From NCBI RefSeq assembly GCF_007993755.1, contig NZ_CP042467.1:2442001-2506000 (forward strand): a stretch of DNA of 64,000 nt, written 5' to 3'. This document shows, in pieces, positions 51,684-58,722 of this stretch. The notes beneath the pieces were generated by a model that saw only the letters and a list, made by a program, of their open reading frames with translations, was not told the origin of the DNA and did no database searches. Position 1 is the stretch's first letter; each line of letters begins with the position of its first letter. This DNA comes from Microvenator marinus (lineage in GTDB: Bacteria > Myxococcota_A > Bradymonadia > Bradymonadales > Bradymonadaceae). The position numbers were made by a program, and so were the translations under genes.

Positions 51684-52649
51684 ATGCTCATTGAGTTTCT
51701 AATCTTTATTGGTGGACTCACAATACTCTATTTCGGTGCGGAATGGATGGTGGAAGGCAGCTCCTCTATGGCGCTTAGATTCGGAATTACGCCGATTATC
51801 GTGGGTTGCACGGTTGTCGCTTTCGGAACGAGCATGCCGGAGTTGGTGGTCTCGCTAGCCGCGGTCATCACTGAGAGCGACGATATTTCCATCGGAAATA
51901 TCATCGGGTCGAATATCGCAAATCTCGCGCTAATCCTTGGGACTGCGGCGCTGATCCGTCCAATCGAGGTTCACTCGGACGTCATCAAGCGCGAGTTCCC
52001 GGTCATGATCGCGGCGTCCATTCTCTTTTGCGTCTTGGCGATGGACTCCGAGATCTCAAGATTTGACGGCTTTATCCTGGTAGCCTGCATGGTGGGATAC
52101 CTCGGCTTCATGCTCAGTCTTGCGCGTAAGTCCATGAAAGCCAGTGCGGCCGAAAAAGCAGAAGACCCGCTCATTGAGGTGGAAGTAGACCCAAACGAAT
52201 CCACCAACGCAAAAGACCTAGTGAAGGTGATTGGCGGAATCCTCGGATTGACATTCGGCGCGCATTTTATGGTTCAAGCGGCCACTACTATCGCATCTTC
52301 CCTAGGCGTGCCTCAGCTAGTCATCGGGATTTCGATTGTAGCGCTCGGGACGAGCCTCCCCGAACTTGCCACGAGCGTTGTGGCGGCAGCAAAGGACGAA
52401 TCCGATATCTCGGTTGGAAACGTCATCGGCTCCAATATTTTCAACATCTTGAGTGTAATCGGCATCGTAGGGTCTATCGCCGCCATGAGCGTGGGGCGAG
52501 ACGCCGTGGACTTCGACCTCTGGATCATGCTCGCTATTGCCATGTTAGCCTGGCCAATCATGTGGGCACGTAAACGGATTTCTCGTTTCGAAGGCGCAAT
52601 CATGGTATTGGTCTACCTAAGCTATAATGTGTGGATATATCTGAGGTAG
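51684..52649 (+). CDS. Calcium/sodium antiporter (CaCA family, YrbG-like)
   Basis: A 321-aa inner-membrane antiporter with two inverted repeats. The first has GTSMPELVVS and GNIIGSN; the second has GTSLPELATS and GNVIGSN. The two glutamates of the PEL segments bind the exchanged ions. Family members such as YrbG exchange Ca for Na or H; ion specificity cannot be told here. A cytoplasmic acidic loop (about residues 155-185) links the halves and may sense Ca. The gene starts with a weak AGG site. It is followed within six bases by a small Cys-rich lipoprotein gene, so the two may be cotranscribed. Confidence 0.93.
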   Translation: MLIEFLIFIGGLTILYFGAEWMVEGSSSMALRFGITPIIVGCTVVAFGTSMPELVVSLAAVITESDDISIGNIIGSNIANLALILGTAALIRPIEVHSDVIKREFPVMIAASILFCVLAMDSEISRFDGFILVACMVGYLGFMLSLARKSMKASAAEKAEDPLIEVEVDPNESTNAKDLVKVIGGILGLTFGAHFMVQAATTIASSLGVPQLVIGISIVALGTSLPELATSVVAAAKDESDISVGNVIGSNIFNILSVIGIVGSIAAMSVGRDAVDFDLWIMLAIAMLAWPIMWARKRISRFEGAIMVLVYLSYNVWIYLR

Positions 52650-52654
52650 CAAAG

Positions 52655-53215
52655 ATGCGGGTTCTCCTGGTCGCGGTAGTCTTTTTGAGCGGTTGTGAAC
52701 TCTTTTACAATACCGACAACGTCCGTTTCATTCCTGGGACCGACACGCCAGACATGAGCGCGCAGGATATGGCCCAAGATGCCGGCACAGATATGGCCGA
52801 GCAGGATATGCCAGACCAAGAAGCAGATGCGCCTCAAGACATGCAGGACATGCCTTCAGAGGACCAGGGACCGGACTTGGATCCAGTGGTTACCTGTGAG
52901 GTCGGAGGCCAAATCCTTGGCGAATGCGACCCTATTGAACAGAACTGTGAGGGGGGTGAGTCATGCATTCAATTCTTCTCGCCAGTCGAGATGACCCTCA
53001 TCAATAATTGTGGCGACGGCTCAACTTACCTCGTTCCTGAAGGCCAAGCATGCGAAGCGAACAGCCGCTGTCAACCGGGGCTGCTCTGCCGCGATACCTG
53101 CAGGCGTATGTGTGACCGATTCACCGGACGGGGATGTGAGCCCGGCGAATCATGTGTCACGTTCGAGAACACCTACGGTTTCGGCTTTTGCGCCGATTCA
53201 TGCGATTTTGAATGA
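52655..53215 (+). CDS. Cys-rich lipoprotein with Asp/Met/Gln linker
   Basis: A 186-aa lipoprotein from ATG 52655, preceded by GAGGT. The signal peptide ends LSGC near residue 14. A linker of about 50 residues is built of repeated DM, QDM and DMPD units, an acidic and Met-rich low-complexity stretch. The C-terminal 110 residues contain many cysteines (for example CEVGG, CDPIEQNC, CRDTC, CDFE) and no known family match; the spacing suggests a disulphide-rich binding domain. It lies directly upstream of a second, similar lipoprotein gene, which it probably resembles in function. Confidence 0.78.
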   Translation: MRVLLVAVVFLSGCELFYNTDNVRFIPGTDTPDMSAQDMAQDAGTDMAEQDMPDQEADAPQDMQDMPSEDQGPDLDPVVTCEVGGQILGECDPIEQNCEGGESCIQFFSPVEMTLINNCGDGSTYLVPEGQACEANSRCQPGLLCRDTCRRMCDRFTGRGCEPGESCVTFENTYGFGFCADSCDFE

Positions 53216-53225
53216 GGGGTTGTCC

Positions 53226-54197
53226 ATGAAACGCATCATCTTGTGTCTAGCTCTACTCTCCGGTGGCTGCGTGTTCTCCCAAGAACTCAGCGAGCTACCC
53301 GAATTCGTACCCGCGCCAGACATGAGCGAGGACCTCAAACAAGACACTGACGGCACTGAAGTGGACATGGACACGCCCGACGCCACTACATGCCCTGACA
53401 CACCGTGTTCAAACGGCTTTGAATGTGTTGGGGGTGAGTGCGTTTGCCCTGAGGGCTCAAACGTGTGTGCTGGAAACTGCGCACCAGAATCCGAGCTCAG
53501 ATGCGGTGAATCCTGCACCGCCTGCCCAACCGCCGAAGGTGGAACAGCCCTCTGTGAAGAGGGTACCTGCTTCTTGGAATGCCCCAGCGGAGAGACCGTC
53601 TACCAAGGAGTTTGCTTACCTACCGGCGGGTCTTGCGAGCTCAACACAGTGCTTGATGGTGGCAACCGTTGCGACCCGGTCCTTCAGGATTGCGGCGTGT
53701 TTCAGTTTTGTGATGTCACTCAACGGCAAACGCCGGTGGAATGTACGAATGACGGAGAATGCGATCCTGGCCAGGTCTGTGACTCCCTTCGCGACGATCT
53801 ACCTTTGTCATGCGTTCGAATGTTTACACAATGCACTCAGAGATTTGTACGCCCTCCGAACTGCTCAACCATCAACAACCCTTGCCCCAACGGTCTGATG
53901 TGCATGAATGACGGGCTTTGCGGCCCTTGTCAGGGCGACCAGCAATGCCGAAGTGGCGAGTCGTGTGTGGATGGTATCTGCCGCGGTGTCCTAGTTCCCC
54001 ATATTGGCGAAGGCGAAGCGTGTGACTCAGCTTCTGCAAACGATAGGTGCCGCGAGGGATTCGCCTGTCACGAAGGAACGTGCAAACGCGTGTGCATGGT
54101 AGAAGCTGGGGTTGGATGCGAGACGGGAGACGCTTGCAAGCCGTTTCAGGCAAGTCAAGGAATCGGAATCTGCGTGCCTCAAAATCAGTGCGACTAG
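53226..54197 (+). CDS. Cys-rich lipoprotein, tandem to the previous gene
   Basis: A 323-aa lipoprotein: MKRIILCLALLSGGC, then an Asp-rich linker. The start ATG 53226 has GAGGGG six bases upstream; the longer ORF from 53010 overlaps the preceding gene and is a shadow. The mature part has over thirty cysteines in short modules such as CPDTPC, CVGGEC, CGESCTACP and CRSGESC, resembling EGF-like or DicKkopf-like knots found in Myxococcota lipoproteins. Several modules end GICV or GFCA as in the preceding gene, so the two share a domain. It overlaps the convergent BASS gene by four bases. Confidence 0.8.
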   Translation: MKRIILCLALLSGGCVFSQELSELPEFVPAPDMSEDLKQDTDGTEVDMDTPDATTCPDTPCSNGFECVGGECVCPEGSNVCAGNCAPESELRCGESCTACPTAEGGTALCEEGTCFLECPSGETVYQGVCLPTGGSCELNTVLDGGNRCDPVLQDCGVFQFCDVTQRQTPVECTNDGECDPGQVCDSLRDDLPLSCVRMFTQCTQRFVRPPNCSTINNPCPNGLMCMNDGLCGPCQGDQQCRSGESCVDGICRGVLVPHIGEGEACDSASANDRCREGFACHEGTCKRVCMVEAGVGCETGDACKPFQASQGIGICVPQNQCD

Positions 54198-55096
54198 TTC
54201 ACGCGTTCCGGATGAACACGGCGCCAGTAGCCCGATAGACTCAGGCCCGCAATGAGGTGCCAAACTCCCCACCATGCCGCGATGATGGCCATGCCGCCAA
54301 GTCCCTGGAAGAACGTGAAGATGAGCACGAGCGCGAGCCCCGAGTTCTGAATGCCAGTTTCAATCGTGAGCGCGCGCCGATCCTCGCTGCTCAACTTCCC
54401 AACACGAGCAACGATGAAGCCGGTGAGGAGCGCCACGGCATTATGCACGAAAACCAACACGAAAATCATGCCGATAAATCGCTTGAAAAACTCCCAGTTC
54501 GCAAGCAAAGCCAACACGATGAAGAGTGCAAAGACACCCAGAGACCCATGCCTGAAATAGGGCACGATGCGGTCCGCAAGCTCCGGCTTCTTGTGGCGTA
54601 GTGTCATTCCTAGCGCGAGCGGGAGTGCCAGAAGTAGGAATAGGACCAGCCCTAATTCGAGGACATTAAGTTCCACCTCTCGGAGCAAGCGCGCAGTCGG
54701 CGGATAGAGTCCCGCCCAGAAGCCAAAATTAAACGGCGTTGTAAAGACCGCAACGGACGTCACGAGTGTGGTCATCGAGATTGATAGTCCCGTATTTCCT
54801 CGCGCAAAATGCGTGAAGAAATTCGACATATTTCCGCCTGGGCACGCGGCCACAAGGATCATACCTAAAGCCACACTTGGCTGAGGCTCGATTACAAGCA
54901 CCAGCCCCCAGGTCAGCGCGGGCAAAAGGACGAGCTGTGAGAGCAAGCCAAGCGCCACGCTCTTCGGCTCGGATATCACACGTTTGAAGTCGTCGACCCT
55001 TAAGTCCAGGGCAACGCCAAACATCACCACCGCCAGAATCACGTTCAAAACGATCAAACTCGCGGGGTTAAAATTGAGGACGACCTCATCGATCAT
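54194..55096 (-). CDS. Bile acid:sodium symporter (BASS)-family transporter
   Basis: A 300-aa membrane protein with about ten hydrophobic helices. ACPGGNMSNFF (residues 96-106) and ETGIQNSGLAL (near 250) are the two crossover motifs that form the Na and substrate site in ASBT-type transporters. Bacterial members carry pantoate, organic acids or other anions; bile acid itself is unlikely as a natural substrate here. The gene ends by overlapping the convergent Cys-rich lipoprotein gene by four bases. It starts four bases after the stop of the acetyltransferase gene, which suggests co-transcription. No strong ribosome site is visible before ATG 55096. Confidence 0.9.
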   Translation of the reverse strand: MIDEVVLNFNPASLIVLNVILAVVMFGVALDLRVDDFKRVISEPKSVALGLLSQLVLLPALTWGLVLVIEPQPSVALGMILVAACPGGNMSNFFTHFARGNTGLSISMTTLVTSVAVFTTPFNFGFWAGLYPPTARLLREVELNVLELGLVLFLLLALPLALGMTLRHKKPELADRIVPYFRHGSLGVFALFIVLALLANWEFFKRFIGMIFVLVFVHNAVALLTGFIVARVGKLSSEDRRALTIETGIQNSGLALVLIFTFFQGLGGMAIIAAWWGVWHLIAGLSLSGYWRRVHPERVN

Positions 55097-55100
55097 GTGC

Positions 55101-56078
55101 TTATCGCCAGATCCAAAGGGTGAAGGTGGAAAGACGCGACTCTGCCCAGCGCGCCTTATACTCGAGCTCCGAGCCTAAATCGTAACTCAGAACACCTTCT
55201 TCGGCGAGCGCCTCTATGATTTTGTATTGTAGGACGTTTCCGAGTGAAACGGACTGGAAATCGGTGTCAAAAGATAGCTGTAGTCCACGATACGTCGTGC
55301 CCAAGAGCCCGCCGAATACAAACCCCAAATCTCTTGCTCCCTGCTTCGCAAAAAGCACCCTCAGGGCCCCTCGCCGAGCGAGGCGTGGCAACATGATCCG
55401 ATAGAAAAGGTTCATGCCCGAATCGAGAATTCCACTCCCAACTTGCCCCTTCCAAGATCGCTCTTCGATAGCCACGATGCGGTCGTAGACCGCCTCGACC
55501 TCTTCGGGTCTGGAGGCAAAAACACGCTCAAACTCGATGCTCTCTTCACCACATTTTTTGAGCGCCTGGCGCAGATTAGTCCGAAATTTCGAGCTACGAC
55601 GCCCTAGAAACCCGTCTGAGCCGTCCTCAAGGCTCGCCACAAAGCGTTTGGTCTCGTGGCCAAGTCCAATGCGATGTTCGCCGCCAAAATGCCTCAGAAT
55701 TGGCCTCATCCAGTTCTGGGTCTGTGGAATCCCACTCAGATAGAGTACGTCCCAGTCTACGTGCCGGCTCGCAAGCTCCGCCGAAAACTCTTTGATCAGC
55801 GCGCCGGGATCGGAGCCTACAAAAGGACATGCCAAACACCACGATGCCTCGAGGGGCTGGAAATACCGACCGATTCGTGGGTTGAATCCGCGCGCAAGCG
55901 TGACAAAGCCATGCTCTCCCTCGCAGAGATAGAGCGGATGATCGGGGATGAACGCCTCGTAGGCCGGGATAATCCAGTCGAGGCTTGAACAAAACGCATC
56001 GATGCCCGGCGTTGCTTGAAGTGCCTCGAAATGCGCGTCGGCGCGGTTTCGAAGGGTATATGAGGTCAAAAGCTCCAT
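55101..56078 (-). CDS. GNAT-family acetyltransferase (Acetyltransf_6 / BioF2-like)
   Basis: A protein of about 325 aa of the FemAB-related GNAT group (Acetyltransf_6), with a SSKFRTNLRQALKKC segment that matches the family's conserved SxxxRxxLRxxxK. It probably transfers an acyl or aminoacyl group to a peptidoglycan, lipid or amino substrate. ATG 56078 is used; a GTG at 56099 in the same frame is an equal alternative because neither has a clear ribosome site. A C-terminal YDLGSELEYKARW segment ends the catalytic fold. It is the first gene of a pair with the BASS transporter. Confidence 0.8.
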   Translation of the reverse strand: MELLTSYTLRNRADAHFEALQATPGIDAFCSSLDWIIPAYEAFIPDHPLYLCEGEHGFVTLARGFNPRIGRYFQPLEASWCLACPFVGSDPGALIKEFSAELASRHVDWDVLYLSGIPQTQNWMRPILRHFGGEHRIGLGHETKRFVASLEDGSDGFLGRRSSKFRTNLRQALKKCGEESIEFERVFASRPEEVEAVYDRIVAIEERSWKGQVGSGILDSGMNLFYRIMLPRLARRGALRVLFAKQGARDLGFVFGGLLGTTYRGLQLSFDTDFQSVSLGNVLQYKIIEALAEEGVLSYDLGSELEYKARWAESRLSTFTLWIWR

Positions 56079-56157
56079 ACAATCCAGCTCGGAGTCCACT
56101 GCACTTTAGCCCAGACCTCGACTTGTAAGAAGGGTTGAAGAGTGCAAGAAGGTCTAC

Positions 56158-56673
56158 ATGTGGATTTTCGGATATGGATCACTGATATGGAAGACGGGAT
56201 TTGCTTACGAAGCGCGTGTCCCGGGCTATATCCGCGGGTTTTCTCGCCGGTTCTGGCAGGGCTCGCCCGACCACCGCGGCACACCTGAGAATCCCGGGAG
56301 GGTTGTGACCCTAATTCCGGACTCGGACGCCATCACCTGGGGCGTGGCCTACCTCCTTGGTGCCGAGTCCGCGGAGAAAATTCTCGAGGGGCTCGATCTT
56401 CGAGAAGCAGGCGGCTACTCGCGGCACAACTCCACGGTGTGGAATCGGGACGGCGAGGTCATCGCCGAGGCATTGGTCTATTGGGCAACACCCGACAACC
56501 CACATTTCATCGGCCCGAGCAGCTATGACGCCATGGCCACCCATATCTTGAACTCGCACGGTCCTAGCGGCCCAAATATCGACTATTTACTCAATCTTCA
56601 TCAGGCTTTAGACGAGCTTAATGTCGAAGACGAACATATCAACGCACTCGTAGCAGCGGCCAAAAAAACATGA
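56158..56673 (+). CDS. Gamma-glutamylcyclotransferase (ChaC-like)
   Basis: A 171-aa cyclotransferase that cleaves gamma-glutamyl peptides such as glutathione to 5-oxoproline. The N-terminal FGYGSLIW loop binds the gamma-glutamyl group, and the Glu in REAGGY is the catalytic acid. The size fits the ChaC-like subfamily. Its TGA stop overlaps the ATG of the next small gene by four bases, and it heads an operon with a membrane peptide, a Nudix hydrolase, a GNAT protein and a roadblock-like protein. Glutathione breakdown or detoxification is likely. Confidence 0.9.
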   Translation: MWIFGYGSLIWKTGFAYEARVPGYIRGFSRRFWQGSPDHRGTPENPGRVVTLIPDSDAITWGVAYLLGAESAEKILEGLDLREAGGYSRHNSTVWNRDGEVIAEALVYWATPDNPHFIGPSSYDAMATHILNSHGPSGPNIDYLLNLHQALDELNVEDEHINALVAAAKKT

Positions 56674-56840
56674 ACTACATTGCACTTAGCATCGCTGTCC
56701 TACTCTATCTGGTGGTTGTCGCCATCCTCTGGGCGGTCTCCAAGGCCGTCATCGACCAAGTACCAAGGAAACCAAGCTTGGAAGAGGTCAAGAGAAAGGA
56801 GATCGAGTCGAAAAGCCCCACGAAGGTCCTTACGGAATGA
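56670..56840 (+). CDS. 56-aa single-span membrane protein
   Basis: A short gene between the ChaC-like and Nudix genes. ATG 56670 overlaps the ChaC stop by four bases (ATGA), and its own TGA (56838-56840) overlaps the Nudix ATG 56837 in the same way. Residues 1-28 form one hydrophobic helix (LLYLVVVAILWAV); the last 28 are charged and Lys/Glu-rich (VKRKEIESKSP). The double overlap argues that it is real and translated in step with its neighbours. I do not recognise a family. It could tether or modulate one of the two enzymes at the membrane. Confidence 0.75.
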   Translation: MNYIALSIAVLLYLVVVAILWAVSKAVIDQVPRKPSLEEVKRKEIESKSPTKVLTE

Positions 56841-57517
56841 AGGTTCGAGATGCCGCTACCATGCTTGTTTTGCGGGAGAGCCCGACCCAAGTCTATATGG
56901 TCAAGCGGCACTCAAAGAGCGCCTTTCTGGCCAACGCGTGGGTCTATCCGGGTGGCGCTCTTGACCCATCCGACTTTGACCCTCAACTCCAAGAGCGTGT
57001 GGATATTAGCGGCGAAGAGGCCAGTGAGACCCTCAAAATCTCCGATCCGAACCATGCGCTTGCGTTCTTCTTAGCGGCCATTCGCGAGACTTTTGAAGAA
57101 GCTGGGCTCCTCTTGGCGACTCGAGATGGGCAACGTGTTGAGCACTTGGGTGTGGAGTTTCAAGAGTATCGTTCTGGCATGCAACGTGCCGAGCATGGCT
57201 TACTCACCCTCGCCGAAGCCTTTGACCTCGAGTTTCCGGTGTCCAAAATGAGATACCTGGACCACTGGATAACTCCGGAATATGCGCCGAGGCGCTTCGA
57301 CACCCGGTTCTTTGTGGTGGAGGCGCCAAAGCACGATGCCGTCCACGACGAGCTCGAAACGGTTGATGGCGTTTGGATAAGCCCCGAAGAGGCGTTGCGA
57401 CGCGGCCGAAGCGGCGAGTGGTTCATCGCACCGCCTACCGAAAGCACTCTGGAAAAACTACTAAGTACGAGCGAGCCGCGTCAGAAGAGAGAGCCCTCCT
57501 CTACAATTGCCGAATGA
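56837..57517 (+). CDS. Nudix hydrolase
   Basis: A 226-aa pyrophosphatase of the Nudix family. The box is visible as RETFEEAGLLL with the GX5EX7 part just upstream; the Glu pair binds the divalent metal. The N-terminal half (VYPGGALDP) matches the Nudix subgroup with long N-terminal extensions acting on NDP-sugars, CoA or diadenosine compounds; the substrate cannot be told. It is third in the ChaC operon and coupled by ATGA to the 56-aa gene. Confidence 0.88.
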   Translation: MKVRDAATMLVLRESPTQVYMVKRHSKSAFLANAWVYPGGALDPSDFDPQLQERVDISGEEASETLKISDPNHALAFFLAAIRETFEEAGLLLATRDGQRVEHLGVEFQEYRSGMQRAEHGLLTLAEAFDLEFPVSKMRYLDHWITPEYAPRRFDTRFFVVEAPKHDAVHDELETVDGVWISPEEALRRGRSGEWFIAPPTESTLEKLLSTSEPRQKREPSSTIAE

Positions 57518-57562
57518 GCGAAGACGCGTTAAGGTTAGAGCATAAAAGGGAGAAGGCTCTTC

Positions 57563-58351
57563 ATGGCTGTAGAACTACTTAATGACAGGGACGAGTTACG
57601 CGATTTTCTGGTCAAAGATCGCCTCGCAAACGCGTACCTTTTGGGAAACCTTGACCCGTCGTATTTCCAGTTCTGCAAGTGGTACGGCCTCAGAAATTCA
57701 AGCTCCGAGCTCGAAAGCCTGGCGCTGGTCTACACAGGCCTGAGCCTTCCCGTGGTCTTCATCGTTGGCCCTGAGGCGCGATTTGAAGACATGATTCGCG
57801 AGTGCCGCCCCGTGTTGCCAGACAGGTTCCATTTCCACGTGCAAGAAGACCAAATGCACGCAGTGAAAGGAATTTTCGAGCCCACGACGTATCAAAAGAT
57901 GCATCGAATGGGTCTTGAGAGAAGCCACTACAAGCCATCGCGAGAAGCCTTCGCGCCGGTTCAGGTCGAAAGGCTAGGCCACCGCGACACCCTCGCTATC
58001 ATGGACCTCTACCAGCACTACCCCGACAACTTCTTTGAGCCCTATCAGCTCGAGACGGGCTACTATTTTGGTGTGCGAGATGAGGACCTTGGCCTGGCGA
58101 GCATCGCAGGCATTCACGTGTTCAGCGCGGAGCACGATGTCGCCGTAATCGGTAACTTCGTGACACACCCAGAGCGGCGCGGCCGCGGCCTTGCCTCGGC
58201 TTGTACCGCGAAACTTCTGGACTCCCTTTTTGAGCGGATTTCTTTCGTGGCGCTCAACGTGCAAGAGGGCAACGCGCCGGCGGTTAAGATGTACTCGAAC
58301 TTCGGGTTCGAGAAGAATAACGAGTTCTATGAAGGTCGAATCAGCAACTGA
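57563..58351 (+). CDS. GNAT-family N-acetyltransferase
   Basis: A 262-aa acetyltransferase with a typical C-terminal GNAT fold: VTHPERRGRGLASACTAKLL is the motif A acetyl-CoA loop (R-x-x-G-x-G), and VALNVQEGNAPAVKMYSNFGF is motif B. The N-terminal 130 residues form an extra domain as in two-domain GNAT proteins. The acceptor is unknown. It begins 45 bases after the Nudix stop near a GAAGG site and is followed 47 bases later by the roadblock-like gene, probably on one transcript. Confidence 0.88.
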   Translation: MAVELLNDRDELRDFLVKDRLANAYLLGNLDPSYFQFCKWYGLRNSSSELESLALVYTGLSLPVVFIVGPEARFEDMIRECRPVLPDRFHFHVQEDQMHAVKGIFEPTTYQKMHRMGLERSHYKPSREAFAPVQVERLGHRDTLAIMDLYQHYPDNFFEPYQLETGYYFGVRDEDLGLASIAGIHVFSAEHDVAVIGNFVTHPERRGRGLASACTAKLLDSLFERISFVALNVQEGNAPAVKMYSNFGFEKNNEFYEGRISN

Positions 58352-58398
58352 TCCATCCTTTGTAACCCCTTTTTGAACCACGAATTTGGAGCGCGAAT

Positions 58399-58722
58399 AT
58401 GTCCATCAAGGTGTCTACCCATGAGCTGCTTTTAGACACACTCATGGAAAACCCGAACCTCAAGGCGGCCCTGGTACTCGACGACCGCGGCTACATCATC
58501 GCCAAACGCGGAAAGGCACATTGTGTCAAAGGCGAAGAGGATGACGACGCAACCTTGATCACGGTCAAAAAAGGCGGTCTCGAGTCAGTCTACCTAGTCG
58601 AAATCAAAGGTGAGTTTTTGGTGACGATCTTTGACGAACGCTTGAACTTCGAGCGCATCAAAACAAACGTTGACGCCACTCTCGAGAAGTTTGAACTCGC
58701 GCCGCCACCAAACGAAGGTTAG
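58399..58722 (+). CDS. Roadblock/LC7-like small protein
   Basis: A 107-aa protein from ATG 58399, with GGAG eight bases upstream. The pattern ALVLDDRGYIIAKRG, then SVYLVEIKGEFLVTIF and a C-terminal helix, fits the roadblock/LC7 fold. In Myxococcota this fold includes MglB, the GTPase-activating partner of MglA in polarity and motility. No Ras-like MglA gene is next to it, so its partner is unknown; the Nudix and GNAT genes upstream are probably only co-transcribed. Its last four bases overlap the convergent large lipoprotein gene. Confidence 0.7.
   Translation: MSIKVSTHELLLDTLMENPNLKAALVLDDRGYIIAKRGKAHCVKGEEDDDATLITVKKGGLESVYLVEIKGEFLVTIFDERLNFERIKTNVDATLEKFELAPPPNEG

Noticed and set aside
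53010-53225. Longer start for the second Cys-rich lipoprotein
   Set aside because: It overlaps the coding end of the preceding lipoprotein and lacks the signal peptide that begins at 53226.
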